DNA of 64,000 nucleotides from Campylobacter subantarcticus LMG 24377 (GTDB taxonomy: Bacteria; Campylobacterota; Campylobacteria; Campylobacterales; Campylobacteraceae), in contig NZ_CP007773.1 in the NCBI RefSeq assembly GCF_000816305.1, forward strand, positions 930,001 to 994,000. Direction: 5' to 3'. Shown in pieces: positions 31,577 to 38,996 of this stretch. The notes beneath the pieces were generated by a model. The model worked only from the letters and a program-made list of their open reading frames with translations. It had not been told where the DNA came from and made no database searches. The first letter of the stretch is position 1, and the number at the start of each line of letters is the position of its first letter. The position numbers and the translations under genes are program-made.

Positions 31577-32036
31577 TCAAATCCTTTTTAATATTGTTTT
31601 TTATAATAATTTGAAGTTCTAAAAATTTTTCTTTTAAAACATTATCGTGAATATGAAAGTTTCCCGTGCTTTTTTCAATAAAGATTTCTTTTTTAAAAAC
31701 TTCTTTTTCTTGTGTGTTTTTTAAAATTAAAAGCTGTGCTTTTATATCCTTAAAGATAAGCATATAATTCTTATAAAAAAGTTCAAAATTTTGTTTGTAA
31801 ATAATCCTTAATTGAGCTTTTATCAATTCTTTTTTTGCGTTAAATTCCATTAAAGCAGTGGTATTTGTAAAATAAAAAACCAAAATTTTATTTTTTATCA
31901 CAGCCTGTTTAAAGAATTTTTGTATTAAAAATTTTTCTAAACTTTTTATAGACATATTTTGTAAGGCTTGATAAGCTCTTAATTTTATAAAAAACACACT
32001 TTCATCATTAAAAGACTTTGAAGTAAGAAATTTCAC
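31563..32036 (-). CDS. Early-operon hypothetical protein, 157 aa
   Basis: Not recognised. It is highly Lys/Phe/Ile-rich. A middle segment (K-I-L-V-F-Y-F-T-N-T-T-A-L-M-E-F-N) resembles the strand-helix of DUF721/DciA-like replication helpers found in this bacterial group, which would suit a gene of the replication module. That match is weak. Coupled to the gp16 gene downstream by overlap. Confidence 0.55.
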   Translation of the reverse strand: MKFLTSKSFNDESVFFIKLRAYQALQNMSIKSLEKFLIQKFFKQAVIKNKILVFYFTNTTALMEFNAKKELIKAQLRIIYKQNFELFYKNYMLIFKDIKAQLLILKNTQEKEVFKKEIFIEKSTGNFHIHDNVLKEKFLELQIIIKNNIKKDLNAKS

Positions 32037-32054
32037 AAACCATCCTTTAAAAAC

Positions 32055-32089
32055 TTAATCAAACCCATTGATTTAATGGGCTTTGTTAA
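32055..32089 (-). other. Intercistronic hairpin H1
   Basis: CCCATT (32064-32069), loop GATTT and AATGGG (32075-32080) form a 6-bp stem. CAAA (32060-32063) and TTTG (32082-32085) extend it across one bulged C (32081). It belongs to a set with the same layout at 32657, 33842 and 35206. It lies just after the 81-residue gene. Confidence 0.55.
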
Positions 32090-32093
32090 ATTC

Positions 32094-32339
32094 TTATATT
32101 TTGATTTTTACTAAATTATCCTTGTATATATCTATAAGAAGTTTTAATTCTTGTTGTTGAATTTCTAATCGCTTAATGCTTTCTTCTTGTAGTTGTAAAT
32201 TTAATTCTAATGCTTGTAAGTTTAACATCAAAAGCTCTTTTTGCTTTTTACTATAGTGATAATTTAAAACCAAAGCTATTATAAAAAGAACTATAAACAA
32301 AATATACCACTCATTAAAAACAATACCTTTTATATCCAT
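32094..32339 (-). CDS. Small membrane-anchored coiled-coil protein, 81 aa
   Basis: N-terminal hydrophobic helix (residues ~10-27, W-Y-I-L-F-I-V-L-F-I-I-A-L-V-L-N) then a coiled coil rich in Leu/Glu/Gln (residues 30-75, L-M-L-N-L-Q-A-L-E-L-N-L-Q-L-Q-E-E). There is no family match. In the early operon it could tether a replication or anti-host factor to the membrane. Ends five bases after hairpin H1 in sequence order. Confidence 0.6.
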   Translation of the reverse strand: MDIKGIVFNEWYILFIVLFIIALVLNYHYSKKQKELLMLNLQALELNLQLQEESIKRLEIQQQELKLLIDIYKDNLVKIKI

Positions 32340-32353
32340 TTTACCCTCCTATA

Positions 32354-32626
32354 TTAATCTTCATTTATATTTTTAACTATTTCTTGCCATTCTTTATCGC
32401 TTTTGAAATTGCTATTTAACTCATTTAAAAGCTCTACTGCTTCATTATTGTTTAATTCATAAAACAAATCTCTTATTTTTTTTATAATACATGTATCTCT
32501 ACCAATTCTTTTAAAAAATAATTCTTGTTCTTCATTGTCCAAAGTATCAAACAACTCAACAACATCATCCACACTAACACATTCTAGATCATCTGCATCT
32601 ACACTTACATTTACATACATTCTCAT
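32354..32626 (-). CDS. Early-operon hypothetical acidic protein, 90 aa
   Basis: Very acidic (about 27 Asp/Glu in 90) with the opening V-N-V-S-V-D-A-D-D-L-E-C-V-S-V-D-D-V-V and a helical end. Such acidic phage early proteins are sometimes DNA mimics or inhibitors of host defence. That is only a possibility. ATG 32626 follows AAAACAAAAGGATGAG. No known family seen. Confidence 0.55.
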   Translation of the reverse strand: MRMYVNVSVDADDLECVSVDDVVELFDTLDNEEQELFFKRIGRDTCIIKKIRDLFYELNNNEAVELLNELNSNFKSDKEWQEIVKNINED

Positions 32627-32656
32627 CCTTTTGTTTTAATTTAAGTTTTAAAAACT

Positions 32657-32690
32657 TAATCAAGCCCATTAAATCAATGGACTTTGTTAA
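32657..32690 (-). other. Intercistronic hairpin H2
   Basis: CCATT (32666-32670), loop AAATC and AATGG (32676-32680) form the stem; AAG/CTT (32662-32664/32682-32684) extends it across one mismatch. The core is the exact reverse complement of the core of H1. It overlaps the 3' end of the 66-residue gene. Confidence 0.55.
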
Positions 32691-32874
32691 ATTTTTCTTT
32701 TTTTAAATCTAATTTTTTTGCTTTGCACTCATTCTCTTTTTTTCTTTTAAATCTTTGTTTTTTTAGTTTGGGTTTGTTTTTAGAATTAATGGCTAAAAAG
32801 CCATTAAAATGAGCTGTTTTTGCTTTAAAAACACTATTTAAAAGTCCAAAAGCCACTAAAGAAAGTTTTTTCAT
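32674..32874 (-). CDS. Small basic protein, 66 aa
   Basis: N-terminal hydrophobic start (M-K-K-L-S-L-V-A-F-G-L-L) then a strongly basic run (K-K-Q-R-F-K-R-K-K and K-A-K-K-L-D-L-K-K-E-K). It could be a DNA- or RNA-binding or short exported peptide; composition decides little. Overlaps the Gam start side by four bases. The last codons form one arm of hairpin H2. Confidence 0.45.
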   Translation of the reverse strand: MKKLSLVAFGLLNSVFKAKTAHFNGFLAINSKNKPKLKKQRFKRKKENECKAKKLDLKKEKFNKVH

Positions 32875-33356
32875 TTTTCAATCTCCAAACTTTCAATACG
32901 AGGTTCTATTCTAAAATTATCTTTTACCACCCTTTTAAGACCAAGCTTTACTAAAGTACTATCTTCAAGCCCTACAATAGCATCTTTATTAAGCTCTTCT
33001 TTGTAGCTAATACATTCATTAAGCCCATAACTTTTAAAAGCTTTTACAAGAGCTTCTAGCTTTTCTTTTACTCTTGGTAAAGGCACACTCTCGCTTATTC
33101 GATAACCAATTTTTCCAAAGGTAAATTCTTTAGATCTTTTTTCAGCAAATTCATGCTTGTTGTTTTCACAAAAGGTGCTAATACATTGTTCCATATATTT
33201 AAGCTCATCGTTTAAAACTTTAATTTTACCCGCATGAGCTTCTTTAATCTCATTACAAGCTAAAGTTACATCACCATTAATCTTTTCTATCTTTACACTA
33301 AGTTCAGCTATTTTTTTAAGTGCTAAATTGACATCTTCAAAACTTTTTATTTCCAT
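32871..33356 (-). CDS. gam: Gam-like host nuclease inhibitor
   Basis: 161 residues of the Mu Gam family: a coiled-coil first half, the motif F-T-F-G-K-I-G-Y-R-I near residue 78 and C-terminal V-K-D-N-F-R-I-E-P. Mu Gam binds double-strand DNA ends (Ku-like) and protects them from host exonuclease. It lies in the early operon as in Mu. Confidence 0.85.
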   Translation of the reverse strand: MEIKSFEDVNLALKKIAELSVKIEKINGDVTLACNEIKEAHAGKIKVLNDELKYMEQCISTFCENNKHEFAEKRSKEFTFGKIGYRISESVPLPRVKEKLEALVKAFKSYGLNECISYKEELNKDAIVGLEDSTLVKLGLKRVVKDNFRIEPRIESLEIEK

Positions 33357-33457
33357 TTGTTCTCCTTTAAATTGTATTTTTTAATTTGGTAATCCCAAAG
33401 AACTACACCATACCTTAAAAGTATCGCGTGTTTAATTCTTTTTCTAACTATTCTCAA

Positions 33458-33474
33458 GCCCTTTTTATAAGGGC
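33458..33474 (-). other. Hairpin H5 at the end of the DUF4406 gene
   Basis: GCCCTT (33458-33463), loop TTTAT and AAGGGC (33469-33474) make a 6-bp stem with a 5-base loop, the same proportions as H1-H4. The outer CAAA/TTTG pair is absent. It overlaps the gene's last codons. Confidence 0.45.
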
Positions 33475-33803
33475 AAATCCAATGTTAATTCTTTAATGCC
33501 AAGCTTTTTAGCTAATGCTAATTCTTCTTGCATACCTTGTGAATACTTAGCATCTTCATGAGTACTCATATAAATATAATCACTTGCTTTTAAAAGCTCT
33601 AATCCCATTTTTAAAGCTATTTCTCTGTGTTTTTCTTCATCTAAATAGCTAAATTGTAAAATAGGTGAAACAGGTGTAAAGCCTTCACATTCACGCATGA
33701 TTTTTAAGCATTCTTGCGTTGCTATGCTAATAGCCCACGCTTTTCTTTGACTTTCTCTTACAGCTAAAGCTTTATAAGGGGAAGCTATATAAACTATTGC
33801 CAT
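33465..33803 (-). CDS. DUF4406/nucleoside deoxyribosyltransferase-like protein
   Basis: 112 residues: A-I-V-Y-I-A-S-P-Y at the start, then a Rossmann-like layout with S-D-Y-I-Y-M and S-Q-G-M-Q-E-E-L-A-L-A. These match DUF4406 proteins related to nucleoside 2-deoxyribosyltransferases, common in phages. It may act on nucleotides or nucleotide signals. The substrate is unknown. The gap 33357-33464 upstream of Gam holds no gene. Confidence 0.7.
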   Translation of the reverse strand: MAIVYIASPYKALAVRESQRKAWAISIATQECLKIMRECEGFTPVSPILQFSYLDEEKHREIALKMGLELLKASDYIYMSTHEDAKYSQGMQEELALAKKLGIKELTLDLPL

Positions 33804-33841
33804 GAATTTTCCTTTCTAATAAATTTAAGTTTTAAAAAACT

Positions 33842-33875
33842 TAATCAAAGTGCTTTAATTAAGCACCTTTGTTAA
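33842..33875 (-). other. Intercistronic hairpin H3
   Basis: GTGCTT (33850-33855), loop TAATT and AAGCAC (33861-33866) form the stem; CAAA (33846-33849) and TTTG (33868-33871) extend it across a bulged C (33867). Same layout as H1 with a different stem sequence. It covers the stop region of the 61-residue gene. Confidence 0.55.
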
Positions 33876-34044
33876 GCTTTTTGCTTTTTTCATGATTGAT
33901 TATTTTTAAGGCAATATGATCAGGATAGATTCCTTTTAAAATATCTATAAACTCACCGCTTTCTTTGTAAATAATATTTATTCCTTTTACCACATACAAA
34001 GAAGTGCTATAATCAGCTCTTTCACCTCTAATCATTCTTCTCAT
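33859..34044 (-). CDS. Early-operon hypothetical protein, 61 aa
   Basis: I chose ATG 34044 (M-R-R-M-I-R-G-E-R) because AAGGAGA lies 6-12 bases upstream and the start overlaps the previous stop (ATGA). A longer frame to 34125 would overlap the neighbour by 85 bases. The product is a small alpha/beta-like protein with no family match (V-V-K-G-I-N-I-I-Y, then Y-P-D-H-I-A-L-K-I). Confidence 0.5.
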   Translation of the reverse strand: MRRMIRGERADYSTSLYVVKGINIIYKESGEFIDILKGIYPDHIALKIINHEKSKKLNKGA

Positions 34045-34232
34045 TTTCTTTCTCCTTGCATTAAATTTTCTTTTTTTACTCTTTGCTCTTCTAAAGCTTC
34101 TAAGGCATCCATAATCTCTCTCCATTTTTCTTTGTTTTTTGGATGAGCTAGCTTTTTTAAGGCAGATTTATATATTTGTCCAACTCTAACTCTTGAGATA
34201 TTTAATTCCCTAGCTATTTCTTCAAAATTCAT
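34041..34232 (-). CDS. Small sigma-70 region 4-like HTH protein, 63 aa
   Basis: M-N-F-E-E-I-A-R-E-L-N-I-S-R-V-R-V-G-Q-I-Y at the start is a clear sigma-70 region-4-type helix-turn-helix, followed by a Lys/Glu helix. It could be a DNA-binding regulator in the early operon. It overlaps its downstream neighbour by ATGA and starts 2 bases after the MuB stop. Confidence 0.65.
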   Translation of the reverse strand: MNFEEIARELNISRVRVGQIYKSALKKLAHPKNKEKWREIMDALEALEEQRVKKENLMQGERK

Positions 34233-34234
34233 TC

Positions 34235-35158
34235 TTAACCTAATAGTAAATATCCAGCTGCAGCTTCAATATGCTTTATTTCTATACTTTTACCATCAGC
34301 AAAATCACTAGCTCTTTTTAAAAGCTTTTCGCTTTTTCTAAAATTACCTCTAGCTAGATTAAAAACCAAATCTATTGCTTTTTTATCTACTAAGGAAAAA
34401 TAATCACAAAGAGCTTTTAAATCATCATTTTTTAAGCCCTCTTTGTTTTGATAGCAAAGTCCTTTTAACTCCCATTTTGCACCAATTCTAGAGCTAAGCT
34501 GTCCATATTCGTTATAATCATTTCTACCAACACCTGTAAGATTGTTTTTAAGTTTTTTAGTTCCTACTAAAATCAAAGCAGTGTTTGAAAAATCATATAT
34601 GCGTCTTAAGCACTCAAGTGCTCTAAAAGGTAAGTGTTCGCTCTCATCTATAATTAAAACTTTTGAAGTTCTTGATAACTCACTAGCTATGCCTCTAATC
34701 TTATCATCAAGTGAGCCTTTAAAACACACATTAAGTTTGTTTTCAAGACCGCTTAAAAGCATTCTTTTGCTAGTTTCAGTAGTAGCTTCAAACAAAACTA
34801 CCCTTGTGCCATTTTTATTAGCATATTCTTTAATAGCTCGGCTTTTACCAGTTCCTGCTTCGCCTATGATAACCCCCATTTCACGATTACACATAGCATT
34901 TTCTATAGTTACATTAATTGCTTTTACATCTTTTGTAACTATAAAAGGTGTTTGTAGTTCTTTAATGCTCTTTTCTTCTACGAAGCTTTTTATATACTTT
35001 TCAAGCAATGGTTCTACTTTAGTAGCATATTTATAAGCACTACCTTCTTTCATGTATCCAACCATATAGCTTTTATTAATACCTAAGCGATCAGCTAAGT
35101 TGTTTTGAGAGATGTTTTGTGTATTTAAAAATCTCTTTGTTTGTTGGGCTAAATCCAT
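34235..35158 (-). CDS. MuB-like transposition ATPase
   Basis: 307 residues. N-terminal XRE-like helix-turn-helix (L-A-D-R-L-G-I-N-K-S-Y-M-V) is followed by an AAA+ ATPase with Walker A G-E-A-G-T-G-K-S near residue 98 and Walker B V-L-I-I-D-E-S-E-H near 166. MuB selects target DNA and activates MuA. Directly downstream of the transposase gene, as in Mu. Confidence 0.9.
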   Translation of the reverse strand: MDLAQQTKRFLNTQNISQNNLADRLGINKSYMVGYMKEGSAYKYATKVEPLLEKYIKSFVEEKSIKELQTPFIVTKDVKAINVTIENAMCNREMGVIIGEAGTGKSRAIKEYANKNGTRVVLFEATTETSKRMLLSGLENKLNVCFKGSLDDKIRGIASELSRTSKVLIIDESEHLPFRALECLRRIYDFSNTALILVGTKKLKNNLTGVGRNDYNEYGQLSSRIGAKWELKGLCYQNKEGLKNDDLKALCDYFSLVDKKAIDLVFNLARGNFRKSEKLLKRASDFADGKSIEIKHIEAAAGYLLLG

Positions 35159-35205
35159 TTTTCATCCTTTTGTTTTTTGCTAAGTTTTTAGATTTTAAAA
35201 ACTCT

Positions 35206-35233
35206 TTAAAACTTGAATTAATCAAGCTTTAAA
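35206..35233 (-). other. Intercistronic hairpin H4 between MuA and MuB
   Basis: CTTGA (35212-35216), loop ATTAA and TCAAG (35222-35226) form the stem; AAA (35209-35211) and TTT (35228-35230) extend it across a bulged C (35227). Fourth member of the H1-H4 set, in the MuA-MuB gap. Confidence 0.5.
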
Positions 35234-35239
35234 CAATTT

Positions 35240-37300
35240 TTAACCAGCAAAATATTTTCTATCCATAAAAGCTTCCATGTCAAATTCGCTTTCATTATTT
35301 GTAGTTTCTTTTTTAGAGTTTAAAATAAGCTCATCAGCGCTGGTATCGTTTTTAATTTTTTCAAGTTTTCTTTGTGTTGTTAAATTTTCTTTAGCAAGTG
35401 ATTTTTGTTGTACTTCTTTAGCTTTTATAAGTGAGTTTTCAAAAGCAACTTGTAGATCTTGTAAGTCTTGTTTAATATTAAGTTTAGTAAAGGCCGCAAT
35501 TTCATCTTTTTTAAGCACTTCTTTGATGGCTTTAACTTCGCTTTCATAGCCTTTTTTAAGTATTTTAAAGCTTTCTTTGCTAAGTTTAGCGATACTTTCA
35601 TCAAGTGCTAAGCAAATAAATTTTCCCATCATATCATAGATGAAAAGCTCTTTGATATTATCGATATTTTGCACGCATTTAACCTTTGTTCCAACACTTG
35701 GCATTAAGGCACTTTTATAAACTCTACCTTCAAAATTAACGCCTTTTTTACCCACGACTCTAAGTTCCTTATTACCTGCATTAAATAAAAATTCTTCATA
35801 AGAGATTTTTACCATAGCTCTATCACATGAGTTCCAAAGTTCAAGTGGAGTTTTAACGCCTTTTTTGCGACGTACTTTAGACATATTCCATTTAATTATT
35901 TCAGCTTCTAAAAATTCACAAGCCTCATTAAAGGTATGAAGTAGTTTTTGATTAGTCTTTTTAGTAAAACCGTATTCATCTTTAGCATGTCGTTCTTTTT
36001 TAGGAGTTTTTTGCTCAATAGCTTCTCTTTTAGCTAAATTTGATCCTATTGCTCCATGAAATAAAGAAATACCAGCATGCCCAAGTGTTCCAAATCTTCT
36101 TTCAACTAAAGCCTTTTGTTCTCCCGCATAAGCAATAGCTGCATCGTAAGTTATATTAAGACCATCAAGTAAGCTTTGAAAATCTTTTGAAAGATAATCT
36201 TTACCATTATCCCCTTTAATCATATCAGGCTTACCAAACTTATCTATAGCTTTCCATAAAAGGCGTATTAAGCTTAAAGAGTTAGATTTTTTTACTAAAG
36301 TAGCTACTCCCATACCACTAAAGACATCAACGACACTTAAAATATGAGGGCGGAAAGGCTCGAAAGTTTCATCATCTCTAACTATAAAATCAGCTGGAGA
36401 GCTATCGATTTGCCAACACATATTTTTCATATCATAAAGCTCTCTTTGATTGCCAAGTGCAGGTAGAAACTTACTTTTTGCTTTATCTAAACCCTGAGTG
36501 ATAATACAATGTTCTAATGGTTTATCTTTATAGTAGTTTTTAATAAAGTTTTGTAAGGTTTTTACACTAAAAAGCGGTTTTACCTCTCCTAAATCAAAAC
36601 CTATAAAATCATAGTTTTCTTTTTGTGCAGCCTCTTTGTGAATTTTCCACCAAAGTTCAGTGAAATTAAATCCACCTGCTGCAAAGGAGCGATACTCTCT
36701 TAAAGCATACTCTTGTATCCAAGCGCTAAGTTTTGTTTTATCTTTGCGGTGAAGTCCGCGAGTGTCGATAAGACCTAGAATGCCATGTTTTTTATATGCT
36801 GTGCGAATTCTGAAAATTTCTATCTTAGAAACGCCGCATATTTCTAAAGCTCTCTTTTGCTTCAATCCGCCTTCAACATATTTTTCAACTTGTTTTAGAA
36901 CTTTAAGCTTTTCTCTGGCATTGTTTTTTATTTCATCGCTTAAATTTTCAAACTTTATATTTAAAACAGCCAAATCACTATTTTTTGGCTCTGTTAAACA
37001 TAAACTATTTTCTTTAATAGTGTTATTTTCAGTATTATTACTTATGATATTATTTAAGTCTACTTTTTGCATTTTTTCATTAAAAATCAAAATATCATTA
37101 GTGATTAATTCTTGGTTAAAGGCGGTTAAAATCTGCTCTTTACTTATTTTAAATAGTAGTTTTTTGCCACCTCTGCCACCATTAGCATTATCTACTTTCA
37201 ACCACTCATATTTATTTGATCTTCTAGTTACTGCAAGTCTTAAGGCGCCTTCACTTACATTAAAAATTTGCGAAGCTTCTTTGGTTTCTAAAAAATACAT
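35240..37300 (-). CDS. MuA-like DDE transposase
   Basis: 686 residues. N-terminal winged-helix domain (residues 1-50), a second helix-turn-helix region (~135-180), then the retroviral-integrase-fold core with the acidic triad at D299 (W-Q-I-D-S-S), D364 (K-G-D-N-G-K-D) and E400 (L-V-E-R-R-F). A basic C-terminal part contacts MuB/ClpX in Mu. It joins phage ends to target DNA for integration and replicative transposition. It starts just after the Ner-like gene (ATG 37300, overlap-free by one base). Confidence 0.95.
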   Translation of the reverse strand: MYFLETKEASQIFNVSEGALRLAVTRRSNKYEWLKVDNANGGRGGKKLLFKISKEQILTAFNQELITNDILIFNEKMQKVDLNNIISNNTENNTIKENSLCLTEPKNSDLAVLNIKFENLSDEIKNNAREKLKVLKQVEKYVEGGLKQKRALEICGVSKIEIFRIRTAYKKHGILGLIDTRGLHRKDKTKLSAWIQEYALREYRSFAAGGFNFTELWWKIHKEAAQKENYDFIGFDLGEVKPLFSVKTLQNFIKNYYKDKPLEHCIITQGLDKAKSKFLPALGNQRELYDMKNMCWQIDSSPADFIVRDDETFEPFRPHILSVVDVFSGMGVATLVKKSNSLSLIRLLWKAIDKFGKPDMIKGDNGKDYLSKDFQSLLDGLNITYDAAIAYAGEQKALVERRFGTLGHAGISLFHGAIGSNLAKREAIEQKTPKKERHAKDEYGFTKKTNQKLLHTFNEACEFLEAEIIKWNMSKVRRKKGVKTPLELWNSCDRAMVKISYEEFLFNAGNKELRVVGKKGVNFEGRVYKSALMPSVGTKVKCVQNIDNIKELFIYDMMGKFICLALDESIAKLSKESFKILKKGYESEVKAIKEVLKKDEIAAFTKLNIKQDLQDLQVAFENSLIKAKEVQQKSLAKENLTTQRKLEKIKNDTSADELILNSKKETTNNESEFDMEAFMDRKYFAG

Positions 37301-37301
37301 T

Positions 37302-37502
37302 TTACTTTAAACCTTGTGGAAGCTCGTTAATAATACCAAGCTCTAATAGTTTTTCAAATACAACTTTTGTACTACCTTTAGTATTTCTTTGACCTGTAAT
37401 TTCGCCTTTAATAACTCTATGTAAAATATCATAACTGATATTATGTGTTCTAGCAAAGGCTTTTACATTAATAGCGTTGTTTTCAAAATATGCTTTAATC
37501 AT
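37302..37502 (-). CDS. Ner-like/early regulatory DNA-binding protein
   Basis: 66 residues with a helix-turn-helix near the N-terminus (V-K-A-F-A-R-T-H-N-I-S-Y-D-I-L-H-R-V-I-K). It occupies the place of Mu ner, the first gene of the early operon, divergent from the C repressor. It would shut down early transcription during the lytic cycle. Palindromic operators lie directly upstream. Confidence 0.7.
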   Translation of the reverse strand: MIKAYFENNAINVKAFARTHNISYDILHRVIKGEITGQRNTKGSTKVVFEKLLELGIINELPQGLK

Positions 37503-37517
37503 ATTTTTTCCTTTAAT

Positions 37518-37575
37518 ACTTCAATTTTAATTGAAGTTTATTTTTGATTGTGATAAAATTTCAATTTTAATTGAA
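37518..37575. promoter_or_regulatory. Paired palindromic operators of the lysis-lysogeny switch
   Basis: ACTTCAATT-TT-AATTGAAGT (37518-37537) and TTCAATT-TT-AATTGAA (37560-37575) are two copies of the same inverted repeat, 40 bases centre to centre (four helical turns). They lie between the divergent Ner (37502) and C (37647) starts. They most likely bind the C repressor and/or Ner and control both promoters. Confidence 0.75.
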
Positions 37576-37646
37576 GTATTATAGTAAAAAATTTTACATT
37601 AGTCAATAAACTATGTTAAATATTTTACTTTTTATAAGGGTAATAT

Positions 37647-38279
37647 ATGACCGCAAATGATTTTAAACAAATAAGAGAAAAATTAGGACTTACACAAGAG
37701 CAATTAGGTAGTGAGCTTAATTTAACAAGACAGCAAATTATTAATATAGAAAAAGGCAAAACACCTATTAGCAAAAAGTATTTTGATAATATAAGCAAAT
37801 TAAGTAAAAAATTTTACATTGATAAAGAGAAAAATACACAAACTAAAGATATAAATAAACAAGAAATTAATTTTTATTCTATACCAAAACTTAATATTTC
37901 AGCTTCTGCTGGTGGTGGTAATGAATTAATAGGATTAGAAGAATATGAAACTGGAGAAATGCTTGAGCTTAGTAAAGCTTTTTTTAAAACAACACCAAAG
38001 AATTTAAAAGCTATTAAAGTTGATGGATATTCTATGGTTCCGATGCTTCTACCTGATAGCTGGGTAGTATTTGAAGAAACACATGAGTATCAAGGAGATG
38101 GATTATATATTTTAAATTTTGATAATCAACTTATGGTCAAGCTTTTGCAATTAAATCCAATAAGTAAAATTTTGGATATCATTAGTGTTAATAAGGATTA
38201 CAAAAGCTACAGCATAGACCTAAAAGACTCACAAATTGAGTTAATTATACAAGGAAAGGTTCTGCGTTCTATTATATAA
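37647..38279 (+). CDS. C-type phage repressor, XRE plus S24 domain
   Basis: 210 residues. N-terminal XRE helix-turn-helix (L-T-Q-E-Q-L-G-S-E-L-N-L-T-R-Q-Q-I-I-N) and a C-terminal LexA/CI-like domain with Ser in D-G-Y-S-M-V-P and Lys in L-M-V-K-L-L. It is the main immunity repressor candidate, divergent from Ner/MuA. RecA-triggered self-cleavage would link induction to DNA damage. ATG 37647 follows TAAGGGTAAT. Confidence 0.85.
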   Translation: MTANDFKQIREKLGLTQEQLGSELNLTRQQIINIEKGKTPISKKYFDNISKLSKKFYIDKEKNTQTKDINKQEINFYSIPKLNISASAGGGNELIGLEEYETGEMLELSKAFFKTTPKNLKAIKVDGYSMVPMLLPDSWVVFEETHEYQGDGLYILNFDNQLMVKLLQLNPISKILDIISVNKDYKSYSIDLKDSQIELIIQGKVLRSII

Positions 38280-38281
38280 AA

Positions 38282-38298
38282 CAAGAAAAAAAATCTTG
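38282..38298 (+). terminator. Repressor terminator
   Basis: CAAGA (38282-38286) pairs with TCTTG (38294-38298) over an A7 loop, followed by CTTTT. It sits directly after the repressor stop (38279) and before the convergent lipoprotein gene's end. Confidence 0.6.
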
Positions 38299-38301
38299 CT
38301 T

Positions 38302-38895
38302 TTACTCGGCATATAGCATGTTTCCAAACTGATCAAATAAAATATAAGTACTTCCTTCAAATGACATGCCAAATTGATTTTTGGCTGTATAATTTGTTCT
38401 AATGGCTATTTGCATTCCATTGTCTTTTATTGCATGATGAGAGTCTTTAAAATTATAACTATCAGGTATATATAAAGATTTTATTATAATATTCTTAGCA
38501 ATCGAATTTTCCCCATCCCATAAACTGTTGTTACCCATAACATAACTTGGATTTCCATATTGAGTGTTCATTAAAATATTATTTTTGAATTCATTATCAC
38601 ATGTTTGTAAAGGAATAGACAATGTCGTTTTATTTGATTTTGTCCATACATTGTAGTAAATACAATTTGTATAGTTCTTAAATTCTTTTTCGTCCATTAT
38701 AAAATTATTTTTTTTCACATGTTCTTCTAAAAATTCAACTAAATTTTTATGAAAATTTGTATCATTTCTATAACTTAATCCATTAAATTCTTTGTAAATA
38801 TCATTTCTTAATAATTCTAATTTTGTGTCCTCATTATAGCCACAACCAATAAAAATTATTGCAAATGCAATCAAAGCAAATAAGTGTTTAAGCAT
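38302..38895 (-). CDS. Lipoprotein, probable lysogenic-conversion gene
   Basis: 197 residues with a signal peptide and lipobox (F-I-G-C, Cys ~18). The mature part is Asn/Thr/Tyr-rich with no family I recognise (L-S-Y-R-N-D-T-N-F; I-A-I-R-T-N-Y-T-A). It is at the extreme right end of the prophage, outside the repressor, reading inward; such end genes are usually expressed in the lysogen. It may change surface properties or block superinfection. Terminator-flanked. Confidence 0.65.
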   Translation of the reverse strand: MLKHLFALIAFAIIFIGCGYNEDTKLELLRNDIYKEFNGLSYRNDTNFHKNLVEFLEEHVKKNNFIMDEKEFKNYTNCIYYNVWTKSNKTTLSIPLQTCDNEFKNNILMNTQYGNPSYVMGNNSLWDGENSIAKNIIIKSLYIPDSYNFKDSHHAIKDNGMQIAIRTNYTAKNQFGMSFEGSTYILFDQFGNMLYAE

Positions 38896-38996
38896 ATCGA
38901 TTAGCTCCTATTCAAAGTTTTTATTTATTATACTAAAAATATTGTTTGATTATTTAAAAAATAATAGCAATTGAAAATTTAAGATTAAGTCTTGAA

